A stretch of 64,000 bases of DNA from Ignavibacteriota bacterium (GCA_024636855.1 JAGXGG010000075.1:24165-88164), one strand, 5' to 3'; shown: positions 39,206-49,190, numbered from the stretch's first letter. The notes: generated by a model not told the origin, from the sequence alone. A program made the numbers and translations.

Positions 39206-39562
39206 ATGAACATAGAAAATCCTTTATTTTTAATTCCAATTATAACTGGTCCAATAGTTATTATTATAATGCTCATTACTTTAAAATACCCTCCTAAGAA
39301 AATAAATTCTATATATGGATACAGAACAAAACGGTCAATGACAAGTCAAGAAGCTTGGGATTTTGCGCAACCTTTCTCAGGAAAGATGATGATTAAGTAT
39401 ATGGTAATCTATACACTAACTTCAGCTTTAGCTTTACCTATGAAAGATTTAGACCCAATAATTGGAGTTTTTCTATCTTTATTAACTATGATCTTATTTA
39501 TGGCAATTCCTATAGTAAAAACAGAAAGTGAACTTAAGTCAAGATTTGGTGATAAACCCTAA
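39206..39562 (+). CDS. SdpI family membrane protein
   Basis: PPKKINSIYGYRTKRSMTSQEAWDFAQ. Confidence 0.85.
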   Translation: MNIENPLFLIPIITGPIVIIIMLITLKYPPKKINSIYGYRTKRSMTSQEAWDFAQPFSGKMMIKYMVIYTLTSALALPMKDLDPIIGVFLSLLTMILFMAIPIVKTESELKSRFGDKP

Positions 39563-40602
39563 CGTAGCATTGAAGCAGAGTCTTTTTCTATTTTCTGTAT
39601 TAGTCTATCCGAGAGATAGTTCCCTATGTCCTTGTGCATTTCTTGATTCCAATGTCCACTCGTATTTGTTGCTTTCCAATAATATGGATCTATTCCTGCT
39701 TTATATAGGGAATCCACAAAATGGCTAGTATCCCAATATGTAATTCCTAATCTATTTATTTCGTCAACAAAAGGGTTGTAAAGAGGGGAATAATCTCTAT
39801 TTACTATTATAACATTCTTATCCAGATTTCTTAAAATCTTATTAGCTAAGGGTAATGGAGTATAATCCTTATCTATTGGCTCCAACTGCTTTACGGGTGC
39901 AAACCAATCATAAACTTTACCAAAAAGAATAGATGGTACTGGACGCTTTTTAGTAGCATGCTTCGCATTCTTTAACATATTCAATAAAATAGATTTACCA
40001 AGTATTTTTTGTACTGACTTGTATCTTTCTATCTCTTCTTTATCAAAATCAACTGAAGCAATAAGTGAATCACCAATTTCCTTTGTATATGGATATAGGG
40101 GAGTTAGGTCTTCCAAATGCAAATCACCATTTGAAATAAAGTATAAGACTAATTCAGGTTTGAATCTGTCTACAAAAACTCTTTGGTATGCGTAATTATG
40201 ATTAAGATTAAAATTAGCACGACCAAAATTCTGTACTTCAAATGTATATCCTTTAAATCTTCCATTTAGACTTTTCTCAATAATATTTCCGAAATAATCT
40301 CGTTGAAATATCTGAAATGACTCTACGAATGAATCACCAATTAGAGCAATATTTATGTGATTTGTTTTATTCGTATCAACTTCCCTGCCTGCGAATCTAC
40401 TATTGTTCGTTCTGAATATTCCAAATCCTTCTGTAAAAAGTACTGTCTCATGATTATTAGGTAATCCTTTGCCAATATCGTCATAGTATTGTCCCAAAGA
40501 GGCTTCTACAATTTTTGCATTGTCAACGAATAACTCACATATCAGCAATGTAGCAAATGCAGATAAGAGGAAGAGGGCGATATGTTTAAGAGTTTTTTTC
40601 AA
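39559..40602 (-). CDS. SGNH/GDSL-like membrane-anchored protein, partner of MBOAT
   Basis: HINIALIGDSFVESFQI block, N-terminal TM, adjacent to MBOAT gene. Confidence 0.65.
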   Translation of the reverse strand: MKKTLKHIALFLLSAFATLLICELFVDNAKIVEASLGQYYDDIGKGLPNNHETVLFTEGFGIFRTNNSRFAGREVDTNKTNHINIALIGDSFVESFQIFQRDYFGNIIEKSLNGRFKGYTFEVQNFGRANFNLNHNYAYQRVFVDRFKPELVLYFISNGDLHLEDLTPLYPYTKEIGDSLIASVDFDKEEIERYKSVQKILGKSILLNMLKNAKHATKKRPVPSILFGKVYDWFAPVKQLEPIDKDYTPLPLANKILRNLDKNVIIVNRDYSPLYNPFVDEINRLGITYWDTSHFVDSLYKAGIDPYYWKATNTSGHWNQEMHKDIGNYLSDRLIQKIEKDSASMLR

Positions 40603-40605
40603 AAT

Positions 40606-42018
40606 TTAAAATTGGAAATATATAAACGGTAACGGTTTAGATTGAAAAATATAAACTAGTGTGACGATAAATAGACTAAGGAGAATTCCTAACCTAACAG
40701 ACATTGATTTGAATCTAAGCATAAACGTATGTCCAAATCTATTTTCTATAATATCTAATGCAAAGTTCAGTATGAAATATGATACTACTATCTGTATGAA
40801 TATATGAGCGTATTCACTTGGTTGCCAATCAAAAATAGCTGAGAAAATCATCTGAGTTGATTCCCACGAAGTAGCTCTGAAAAATAGCCAAGTAAACGCT
40901 ACTAACACAAAAGTAAGCAGTACTTTCGGTATATCTTTGAGTCTAGTAATTGGGTCATATTCTGTTTTACTCTTAATCATAAACTTATGTGTGGCTAAAT
41001 AGATACCATGCAATCCACCCCAAATAACGAAATTCCAGCTAGCTCCATGCCACAAACCACCCAATAACATAGTTATCATGAGGTTGGCATAAGTGCGTGC
41101 TTCTCCCTTTCTATTCCCACCTAGGGTTATGTAGAGATAATCTTTTAGCCACGAAGAAAGTGATATATGCCATCTTCGCCAAAACTCAGTGATATTCCGA
41201 GATAGATATGGTTGCTCGAAGTTTATCATTAACTCAATACCCAAGAGTTTAGCCGTACCACGGGCTATTTTACTATATCCAGAAAAGTCAGCATAAATTT
41301 GAATACCGAAAAGTAGAACAGCTGCTATTATTTCAATAGATTTATAGAGATGAAGATTACTGAATATGTGATCTACTATTCTTCCAGCTGTGTCACCTAT
41401 CATAACCTTTCGGAATAATCCGAGTACGATGAGAGTTGCGCCTTCTTTTAGCTGGTCTTTTGTTGGGCTAAGCTTCTTATATAGTTGTGGCAATAAGTCC
41501 TTTGCCCTTTCTATAGGACCTGCCACTAATTGCGGGAAGAATGAAACGAATAAAGCGAAATCAATTATATTTTCAGTCGGCTCTAGTTTCTTTCTATAAA
41601 TATCAAAAGTATAAGAAAGTGTCTGAAAAGTATAAAATGATATACCAACAGGAAGAATGATATTCAAATGAAGCGAATCAACATTTCCACCGAAATTATT
41701 TATCATAGTCTGGAAGCTATCAACAAAGAAGTTGAAATACTTGAAAAAACCTAGTATTCCTAAGTTTACACCTAAACTGGCATAAAGTAGTAGCTTCCTC
41801 TTCCTATCGTCATCGGTTTTATAAATCTTCAAACCAATATAATAATCAACTACTGTAGATAATAGTAAAAGCAGACAAAAACGCCAATCCCAATAACCAT
41901 AAAAGAAGTAACTCGCTGCTAACAAGAATATGTTCTTATAGGACTTTTTAGGGAGCAAGTAGAATATAGGGAGTACTACTGCTAAAAAAATCAAGAATAT
42001 AAATGAGTTAAAAAGCAA
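40606..42018 (-). CDS. MBOAT family O-acyltransferase
   Basis: FFYGYWDWRF, FPQLVAGPIERA, EFWRRWHISLSSWLKDYLYITLGGNRKG, MLLGGLWHGASWNFVIWGGLHG. Confidence 0.95.
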   Translation of the reverse strand: MLFNSFIFLIFLAVVLPIFYLLPKKSYKNIFLLAASYFFYGYWDWRFCLLLLLSTVVDYYIGLKIYKTDDDRKRKLLLYASLGVNLGILGFFKYFNFFVDSFQTMINNFGGNVDSLHLNIILPVGISFYTFQTLSYTFDIYRKKLEPTENIIDFALFVSFFPQLVAGPIERAKDLLPQLYKKLSPTKDQLKEGATLIVLGLFRKVMIGDTAGRIVDHIFSNLHLYKSIEIIAAVLLFGIQIYADFSGYSKIARGTAKLLGIELMINFEQPYLSRNITEFWRRWHISLSSWLKDYLYITLGGNRKGEARTYANLMITMLLGGLWHGASWNFVIWGGLHGIYLATHKFMIKSKTEYDPITRLKDIPKVLLTFVLVAFTWLFFRATSWESTQMIFSAIFDWQPSEYAHIFIQIVVSYFILNFALDIIENRFGHTFMLRFKSMSVRLGILLSLFIVTLVYIFQSKPLPFIYFQF

Positions 42019-42130
42019 TCGGGTTTGTCTGTTTTATTTAATTATTAGAATATGTGTCAGCTACAAATTAATGGAATTTTAGAATAATTCATTATCTTGA
42101 TAGATAATAAAAACTAAAAACTGAAAAGAA

Positions 42131-43576
42131 ATGTTCAAACTACAAAATTATATCAATGGAGAGTTAGTAGCTCCTCTCAATAATCAATACATAGATAATT
42201 ATGACCCATCTGTAGGGGAGGTATATTCACTTATACCAGACTCCAACGCAGAAGATATAGATATGGCTGTCAAAGCCGCAAAAGCTGCATTCCCATCATG
42301 GTCTAATCTATCTAACGAGCAAAGACATGACTATATAATGGCAATTGCAGATGGTATAGAAAGCAGATTCGAGGAGTTCGTAGAAGCAGAGAGTAGAGAT
42401 AATGGCAAGCCAATAAAGCTAGCTAGAAAAGTAGATATTCCGAGAGCAAAATCGAATTTCAAGTTCTATGCTACTGCTGTTATGCATTATTCAAGTCAAT
42501 CGCACTTTATGCCCGAAGAGCCAGCTATCAACTATACACTAAGACAACCACTCGGAGTAGTTGGGTGTATTTCACCGTGGAATTTACCTCTTTACCTTTT
42601 CACTTGGAAGATTGCTCCTGCGCTAGCAACAGGCAATACAGTAGTAGCAAAGCCGAGTGAGATTACACCTATGACAGCTTACCTTCTTTCTGAAGTTTGC
42701 TTAGAAGCTGGATTGCCTAAAGGTGTGTTGAATATAGTCCACGGCAATGGCCCTACTGCTGGTGAAGCAATAGTCCAACACGATGATATACAAGCAATAT
42801 CTTTCACTGGTGGTACTATGACTGGTCAGCATATAGCAAGCATAGTTGCTCCAAAATTTAAGAAAATGTCACTAGAATTGGGTGGTAAAAATCCGAATAT
42901 AATTTTCGATGATTGCGATTATGATAAAGCATTAAGTACTAGTGTAATCTCATCATTTGCTAATCAAGGGCAGATTTGTCTTTGCGGTTCGCGAATATTC
43001 ATCCACGAGTCTATATACGATAGATTCCGTGATGATTTCGTCGCGAAAGTGAAAAAGCTTAAGGTCGGTGACCCCATGGAAGGAGATACATCACTAGGTG
43101 CTGTGGTATCGAAACCGCATCAAGAAAAAGTACTCTCGTACATTGAGTTAGCTAAACAAGAAGGCGGCAAAGTAATAGCGGGAGGAAACGCTGTAAACCC
43201 AGAGGGGAGATGTGAGAACGGCTATTTCATAGAGCCGACTGTAATTGAAGGACTTCCATTTAGTTGTAGAACTAATCAAGAAGAAATATTCGGCCCAGTT
43301 GTTACACTACAACCATTCAGCACAGAAGAAGAAGTCCTAGAATATGCTAATAGCGTCAAATACGGACTTGCTGCAACAGTTTGGACTCAAGACATTAGCC
43401 GAGCTAATAGAGTTGCACAGCATTTGCATGCAGGTATAGTATGGGTGAATTGCTGGTTACTCCGTGATTTGCGTACACCATTCGGTGGAGTAAAAGATAG
43501 CGGAATGGGAAGAGAAGGTGGTTTCGAAGCTATGGACTTTTTCACCGAACCAAAGAATGTTTGTGTGAAGTATTAA
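42131..43576 (+). CDS. Aldehyde dehydrogenase family protein
   Basis: PWNLPLYLFTWKIAPALATGNTVVAKPSE, FTGGTMTGQHIA, LELGGKNPNIIFDD, QGQICLCGSR. Confidence 0.95.
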   Translation: MFKLQNYINGELVAPLNNQYIDNYDPSVGEVYSLIPDSNAEDIDMAVKAAKAAFPSWSNLSNEQRHDYIMAIADGIESRFEEFVEAESRDNGKPIKLARKVDIPRAKSNFKFYATAVMHYSSQSHFMPEEPAINYTLRQPLGVVGCISPWNLPLYLFTWKIAPALATGNTVVAKPSEITPMTAYLLSEVCLEAGLPKGVLNIVHGNGPTAGEAIVQHDDIQAISFTGGTMTGQHIASIVAPKFKKMSLELGGKNPNIIFDDCDYDKALSTSVISSFANQGQICLCGSRIFIHESIYDRFRDDFVAKVKKLKVGDPMEGDTSLGAVVSKPHQEKVLSYIELAKQEGGKVIAGGNAVNPEGRCENGYFIEPTVIEGLPFSCRTNQEEIFGPVVTLQPFSTEEEVLEYANSVKYGLAATVWTQDISRANRVAQHLHAGIVWVNCWLLRDLRTPFGGVKDSGMGREGGFEAMDFFTEPKNVCVKY

Positions 43577-43654
43577 GAAATAGTAGAATAGTATTGTCTA
43601 TATTTAAAAAAGTAAGTCAAATAAGTATGTGGGATAAGGCGGTAAAGTAAAGTA

Positions 43655-43688
43655 TGTCACTGCGAGGAACGAAGTGACGTGGCAGTCT
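43655..43688. repeat. Dispersed repeat copy
   Basis: TGTCACTGCGAGGAACGAAGTGACGTGGCAGTCT; cf. 30137-30231. Confidence 0.6.
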
Positions 43689-43747
43689 GAAGTGTCAAAT
43701 TGAATAGATTGACTTAGGCATAATAATGATATATTATATTTCTCAAC

Positions 43748-44076
43748 TTAATTAGAAACCACTTTAAGCCCAATAATAGAGGCAATAAGTGTAGTTATAA
43801 AAAATAGTCTCCAAAAATCTGTTGGTTCGTTGAATAGTATTATCCCCATTAGTACAGTTCCCACAGCTCCTACTTCTGTCCAAACAGCATAAGCAGTACC
43901 AATATTGGTAACCCCTCTGTCGCTTTGACTAGGAGGAACATACTGATAGCCAAGCAAACTAAAAATCCTACAAACCAATATCTTGATTCAGTACCTGTCT
44001 TTTCTTTCGCCATTCCCAAACAAGTGGCAAATCCGACTTTGAAAAGCCCCGCTATTATTAAAAGTAACCAATTCAT
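43748..44076 (-). pseudogene. SMR-family (EmrE/SugE-like) transporter, frameshifted
   Basis: MNWLLLIIAGLFKVGFATCLGMAKEKTG...KATEGLPI in one frame, IGTAYAVWTEVGAVGTVLMGIILFNEPTDFWRLFFI in another; junction at ~43900. Confidence 0.8.
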
Positions 44077-44135
44077 GTTGTTCTCATTTATTTCAAAGTA
44101 TCACTATACTCGTGGGAATCCAAATTTACTATATT

Positions 44136-44522
44136 TTAATTTAAAAGTGATACATTATAATAGTTACCAAATATAAAGGGTAGTGAGAAGGATAGAATCA
44201 CGTAAATTAATGAGATAATGGCGAACATTATTTTCTGTTTTTTAGAAGCTGCTTCAACTTTTTTAACCCGGTCTTTATATTTTTTCTTATATCCATATAT
44301 AAAGTACAATACGGAAAATGGCAAAGAAACAAGAACAACTGTTTCTATTATACCAACTATTGGAATAAATACTAAATCAAAAGCTTTTATAAATAGTATT
44401 AAAAGCATGATATTAGTAAAAGCAACTATAGATAGAATTAAAACGGCATTAAAATAGCTATCATCACTTTTAAATAACTTAAATAATTTGAATAAATAAT
44501 AAAATAAGTAGTCGTAAATCAT
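44136..44522 (-). CDS. Hypothetical membrane protein
   Basis: 128 aa, three or four TM segments. Confidence 0.55.
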   Translation of the reverse strand: MIYDYLFYYLFKLFKLFKSDDSYFNAVLILSIVAFTNIMLLILFIKAFDLVFIPIVGIIETVVLVSLPFSVLYFIYGYKKKYKDRVKKVEAASKKQKIMFAIISLIYVILSFSLPFIFGNYYNVSLLN

Positions 44523-44600
44523 TGAAATCCCAATATTAAATTTGGTAAGTTCTGGTTCATGATACTATCATTTGATACTATCACAATCTATTAAAAACTA

Positions 44601-45299
44601 TTAAAATTCAAAAATTAATAGTTCTTCTGTGTTATCCTCTAACTTCTCAATCAACTCGCCTGAGCTGTTCCATGCAGCACTACCTCCAACGGCAAGAAAA
44701 TTATCAGAATAGCCGATAGAGTTAACCATCAGAATTGGGATGCTTTTACTTTTAGATAGTTCAGCAAAATACCTGTTTGCTCTTTCAATATTATTCTTTG
44801 GTTTAGCCACACTAGCTAGATATATATCACAACCCATTTCATAGGCTTTGTCAAAATGTTCTGGCAATAGAGACTCATAGCATATAGCAGGAGCAATTTT
44901 CACTCTATCTATTTCTATTATAATTTGCTCTGTTCCTTCTACGAAATATGGCTTTTCATCTGAGTGAAGGTATTGCTTTGAGTAGGTTTGTCTGTTCCTT
45001 TTTGGCTGGAATATTAACATACTGATACATATCCCTTCAACTGAAATAGTTGGTAGTCCAATGCAAATAGTAATTTCTCCACTATCAGCCAGCGCCTGGA
45101 ATTTTTCGAATCTAGTATCTGATTGAGTAGTTGCCAATTCCTTTGCTAACTCTGGCTCATAGCCTATTATCGACAACTCAGGAAAGCAAATCAAATCAGC
45201 TCTATTCTCGATAGCTTCTTTAACATATACTATATGCTTCTCTATATTCTTTTGAATATCTCCTTTGAAAGAGGCTATTTGAGCAAGACAGATTTTCAT
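44601..45299 (-). CDS. Carbon-nitrogen hydrolase (nitrilase superfamily)
   Basis: MKICLAQIASFKGDIQKN, ADLICFPELSIIGYEP, KIAPAICYESLLPEHF. Confidence 0.92.
   Translation of the reverse strand: MKICLAQIASFKGDIQKNIEKHIVYVKEAIENRADLICFPELSIIGYEPELAKELATTQSDTRFEKFQALADSGEITICIGLPTISVEGICISMLIFQPKRNRQTYSKQYLHSDEKPYFVEGTEQIIIEIDRVKIAPAICYESLLPEHFDKAYEMGCDIYLASVAKPKNNIERANRYFAELSKSKSIPILMVNSIGYSDNFLAVGGSAAWNSSGELIEKLEDNTEELLIFEF
45250..45299 (-). repeat. Direct repeat: 5' end of nitrilase gene, copy 1
   Basis: 50 bp, 46/50 identical to 47857-47906. Confidence 0.85.
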
Positions 45300-45312
45300 T
45301 TATTTAGATATT

Positions 45313-47289
45313 TTATTTTTCTTTTCTAGTATTTGATACTAATATTAAATCTCTGAGTTCATCTATTTGTTTTTGCAAATCATTTATTTTTGTTTTTTGG
45401 CTTTCTAATTCTAATAAATACTCTTCGTTCAACCAAGTCTTTTCTTCTAGCTGTTTATTTAACTCTTGCACAGATTTTACCAATGGAACTACAAACTCTG
45501 CATAACGTAATCCGTAGAAATCTTTTTCATTCTTCGGGGCGTCTACACCACTAAAGTCGAATCCGTTGGCTTTGGCTGCTTGTTCCACTTCCTGCGCTAT
45601 AAATCCAGTATATGTAATATTCTCCTTGTCATATTTGGTGTCCCATTTTGAGCTATCAATTATACCAAAGTTATCAGTATAGAACTGTTCAATTTTACGC
45701 AAATCCATAGTGTATGTGACTGGACGTAGTTGATTAATGAACTGAAGACCTTTTACATTTTCCACTACATTTACCTTAAACCTACTATCGCTAATAGTGG
45801 TCCAGTTAACTGCACCGCCTATGCTTGTTATATTCTCATTTCCAACACGCACCATGTCCGATGCAGTAGATAATGACTTATGACCTAAACTCATAGAATT
45901 AGTGAAGTTTGAATCGGCATTGTCAGATAAGTATCCTATTGTCGTATTAAATTCGCCACTAACATTTGATTTAAGAGAAAGTGTTCCTATTGAGACATTA
46001 TTACTACCATTAACATTACTTCTTAGAGCTAAATAACCAACAGCTGTATTTGCATTTCCTGTTGTATTATCAATCATTGCCGTAGCCCCAAGGGCACTGT
46101 TATAATGACCACTTGAGTTAGAGCTTAACGAGTTAGCCCCAATAACTGTATTCGAGAGCCCTGTAGTATTGTAGTATAATGAACTATTCCCAACGGCAGT
46201 ATTATATGCACCAGTTGTATTCTTATTCATTGATTCAGCTCCACATGCAGTATTACCATCACCAGTAATATTGGAATAGAGTGCCCCCGACCCTATAGCA
46301 CTGTTTCTTGCTCCTTCAGTATTAGAATAAAGTGATTGATAACCAACAGCAGAATTTCTGCCACCTTTAGTATTTGAATAAAGTGAGCTGCTACCTATAG
46401 CACAATTACCACTACCTTGGCTATTATTGTAAAGAGCTTGGAAACCGTTAGCCACATTATAGAAACCATAATCATTACTAAATATAGCTTCGTATCCTAT
46501 TGCAGTGTTATTTGAGCCAGTATTGTTTAAATAAAGTGATTTAGTTCCTATAGAAACGTTGTTTCCTCCAGAAGTGTTATTATACAACGATTGTAAACCA
46601 ACAGCTATATTAAAATTACCATTGTTAATACGAAATAAACTTGAATCACCAATAGCTATATTTCCTTCTCCATTATAGATAGTTCTTCCCGTTTGTTTAC
46701 CAATTAAGATATTATTATTCTTATTGCTAGACTCTAACCTTTTGCTTGTCATTGTCCATTTCTCTTCACCGTCAAGTGTAAATCTTATAATGTTTTCATT
46801 ATTATTCTTTTCTACTTCAACTCTAGTGTTACCGTCTTTGTCTATGATTCTATCAGTAGGACTACCATCGCCACCACCAGCTATCCTATCTGCTGTGGAA
46901 GCATGTAGAGCATAAGGAACACTTATTAACTGCGTTGTGCTTATGATTGTATAATCTGATTTTCCATTTGGATCAATTTCAGTTTTAATAAAGTACTCTC
47001 CTTTTGACCAATCTATAGATTCAATATCACCTTCTGGGAAAGTAGAAGCACCAATTTGTAAAGAGATTAATCCATTGTCATTAGTTATCGGGTAACTGGT
47101 CTCGCTATAAACCACGTCCCCAGTTACTGAATCGCTTAGAATACTTATTTTAACACTTACAGATTTATTTGAGATCAACTCATTGTTTGCATCTCTGACT
47201 ACCGCCTGATAACTAAACTTGTATGGTGTTTGAGAGTTGATAATTGTAGTAGTTAATAATATTAATAATATTGTAATTATCTTTTTCAT
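45313..47289 (-). CDS. Tail-fibre-like protein with C-terminal S74 (endosialidase chaperone) domain
   Basis: About 14-15 repeats of 17 aa (N-x-A-[IV]-G-x-x-[SA]-L-Y-x-N-x-x-G-x-x); SDSRFKVNVVENVKGLQFINQLRPVTYTMD...YTGFIAQEVEQAA. Confidence 0.9.
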   Translation of the reverse strand: MKKIITILLILLTTTIINSQTPYKFSYQAVVRDANNELISNKSVSVKISILSDSVTGDVVYSETSYPITNDNGLISLQIGASTFPEGDIESIDWSKGEYFIKTEIDPNGKSDYTIISTTQLISVPYALHASTADRIAGGGDGSPTDRIIDKDGNTRVEVEKNNNENIIRFTLDGEEKWTMTSKRLESSNKNNNILIGKQTGRTIYNGEGNIAIGDSSLFRINNGNFNIAVGLQSLYNNTSGGNNVSIGTKSLYLNNTGSNNTAIGYEAIFSNDYGFYNVANGFQALYNNSQGSGNCAIGSSSLYSNTKGGRNSAVGYQSLYSNTEGARNSAIGSGALYSNITGDGNTACGAESMNKNTTGAYNTAVGNSSLYYNTTGLSNTVIGANSLSSNSSGHYNSALGATAMIDNTTGNANTAVGYLALRSNVNGSNNVSIGTLSLKSNVSGEFNTTIGYLSDNADSNFTNSMSLGHKSLSTASDMVRVGNENITSIGGAVNWTTISDSRFKVNVVENVKGLQFINQLRPVTYTMDLRKIEQFYTDNFGIIDSSKWDTKYDKENITYTGFIAQEVEQAAKANGFDFSGVDAPKNEKDFYGLRYAEFVVPLVKSVQELNKQLEEKTWLNEEYLLELESQKTKINDLQKQIDELRDLILVSNTRKEK

Positions 47290-47290
47290 T

Positions 47291-47758
47291 TTATTTTTCC
47301 TTAATTAACTTAAATGATTGAACTATTTCACCTTCTCTTACTATATTCAAAATATAAGTAGAAGCGGTCAATGCTTTGGTATTAATATATGTTTCGGATA
47401 ATAATATTTTATTAGTGATAACTGTATTGCCTAGTAAATTAACCAAACTATATTCTAATCCAGATATATATGATTCATCAATTTTCAAAGTAACATTGTC
47501 TGTACTTGGGTTTGGGAATACTTCAATTGAAAAGTCATCTCTACTATCTTCAATGGAAGTAATAGTTATTCTGTATGGTTGCTGTAGACCCGTTTGGACT
47601 TGTCCTTCTCCACTCTGCACTTCATACAAGACCTGCCCAATGGAATAAGAGACGCTTCCAGCTGTTGACTTTGCATCACCACCAGAGCTTACTGTACCTT
47701 CTTGGGCGAAAGTGTTAAAATTTAAGAATAAAAGTATAATTAGTACTGATTTACACAT
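47291..47758 (-). CDS. Secreted protein with T9SS sorting domain, partner of S74 protein
   Basis: MCKSVLIILLFLNFNTFAQEGTVSSGGDAKSTAGSVSYSIGQVLYE...VQTGLQQPY; VFPNPSTDNVTLKI...SFKLIKEK. Confidence 0.85.
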   Translation of the reverse strand: MCKSVLIILLFLNFNTFAQEGTVSSGGDAKSTAGSVSYSIGQVLYEVQSGEGQVQTGLQQPYRITITSIEDSRDDFSIEVFPNPSTDNVTLKIDESYISGLEYSLVNLLGNTVITNKILLSETYINTKALTASTYILNIVREGEIVQSFKLIKEK

Positions 47759-47812
47759 AGTTTTCACCGTCCATTTAATATGTTTTTCTAAAATTGGAAG
47801 TTCCAATACTAT

Positions 47813-47840
47813 ATAGACACATGAACGATGTAAACATCTC
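47813..47840 (-). repeat. Dispersed 28-bp repeat copy 3
   Basis: Minus strand GAGATGTTTACATCGTTCATGTGTCTAT. Confidence 0.5.
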
Positions 47841-47856
47841 CGAAATAACAAAAGTT

Positions 47857-47906
47857 TTTTGAATATCTCCTTTGTAAGAAGTAATTTGAGCAAGACAGAT
47901 TTTCAT
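47857..47906 (-). pseudogene. Duplicated 5'-end remnant of the nitrilase gene
   Basis: Minus strand ATGAAAATCTGTCTTGCTCAAATTACTTCTTACAAAGGAGATATTCAAAA = MKICLAQITSYKGDIQK; ATGA overlap with stop of 47903-48361. Confidence 0.85.
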
Positions 47907-48361
47907 GGAATTATTTTCTCTAGTTCACCTTCATTGACAATGTAATACTTTGTTGTATCTAAAGGAGTTGAATTTTCTGAAATATATGAGGCGTCATTTA
48001 CAATAATAAGTCGACTTTCTATTTTAAAATTAACTCCATAAGTTGATGTAATACGATCATATATCTTACCATTTGTTCTATCTACCAAAATGGAGACTTG
48101 ACAATTTATACCGCATCCCCAAGTAACGACTGTGTATTTATCTGCAAAATTAATGCCTTCTTTACACTTCTCAGTAACAATAGTTTTAAATTTTTTATAA
48201 TCACTATTAGAACTAAAGTCTGGCTCTACAAGTTTGAAATCTGTTTCTATACATTCATATTTTTCAAAAAGAATTTCATTAGAGACTGTCTCCTTACTAT
48301 TTAGTAGAGTTATAGATGATAAAAGTATTAATACTATTATGTTGGTCTTGAGTATGTTCAT
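47903..48361 (-). CDS. Secreted hypothetical protein
   Basis: Signal peptide MNILKTNIIVLILLSSITLLNS; 152 aa. Confidence 0.65.
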   Translation of the reverse strand: MNILKTNIIVLILLSSITLLNSKETVSNEILFEKYECIETDFKLVEPDFSSNSDYKKFKTIVTEKCKEGINFADKYTVVTWGCGINCQVSILVDRTNGKIYDRITSTYGVNFKIESRLIIVNDASYISENSTPLDTTKYYIVNEGELEKIIP

Positions 48362-48362
48362 T

Positions 48363-49073
48363 TTATTTATTTAACCTATTGTAATAAAGCAATTCTAGCT
48401 CTCCAGTTTGGTTTTTGTCAACTATAACTAAAGTATCGCCACCTTTCAAATAATATTCAATTTGGTTTATTAAACCATCACTATCAAAGTCGTATCTGAC
48501 ATTTGTGATATTCTCATCATTGTCATACGTTATATACTGATCTATAAACCCATCATCATTTTTATCAATGTTCAAATTACGAAGCATAGCATCTTTTGAA
48601 TAAATAAACTCTTTTTCGAAATTAAAATTAAAATTATTATCAATATGTTTTTCTAGTAATGTTCCACTAGATTTATCTAATACTTCCATTGTTGTATTGC
48701 TATAATCCCAAACATATTCGAAATTATCAGCTAAATCTTCTCTATTCACTATAGACCAATACTTAACAGCGACTACCGTAATAATAGAAGCATATACGAT
48801 TATAGCAATATTCTTAAAGTTATATTTTTTACCTTTATTTTCTTTTCTTACTTTTTTCCCGATTTCTGCTTGAACATGGGAGTAGATAATTTCAACCCTC
48901 TCACGAAATTCTTCCAGTATAGTAATAATCCCAAATGGAGCTTCATTATTAAATACGGGTAACACAGAATCGTTATTTAGTTTTATAGTATAAGGAATTT
49001 CTTCCTCATTTAGTCTTTTAACTATATATTCTAACTCTAATTCTGATACTATGTTAATATTAAATGATTCCAT
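48363..49073 (-). CDS. Hypothetical membrane protein
   Basis: One TM (NIAIIVYASIITVVAVKYW); EF-hand-like DKNDDGFID, DFDSDGLINQIEYY. Confidence 0.6.
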   Translation of the reverse strand: MESFNINIVSELELEYIVKRLNEEEIPYTIKLNNDSVLPVFNNEAPFGIITILEEFRERVEIIYSHVQAEIGKKVRKENKGKKYNFKNIAIIVYASIITVVAVKYWSIVNREDLADNFEYVWDYSNTTMEVLDKSSGTLLEKHIDNNFNFNFEKEFIYSKDAMLRNLNIDKNDDGFIDQYITYDNDENITNVRYDFDSDGLINQIEYYLKGGDTLVIVDKNQTGELELLYYNRLNK

Positions 49074-49190
49074 ATCAAATTATCCTTTTAAATTTTTTCA
49101 TTTTATTTATTCTTCAAACTCATAACAAATTCATAGCTTTCATTCATTAACTTGACAATCAATTTATCATCTTTTGTTTAGATTCTATAC

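Noticed and set aside
45890-46680. CRISPR-like periodic repeat
   Set aside because: Repeats are degenerate, in-frame 51-bp protein repeats with no conserved DR/spacer structure; no cas genes in the window.
47759-47893. N-terminal extension of the T9SS partner protein
   Set aside because: Overlaps the nitrilase remnant/repeat; the signal peptide starts at MCKSVLII (47758).
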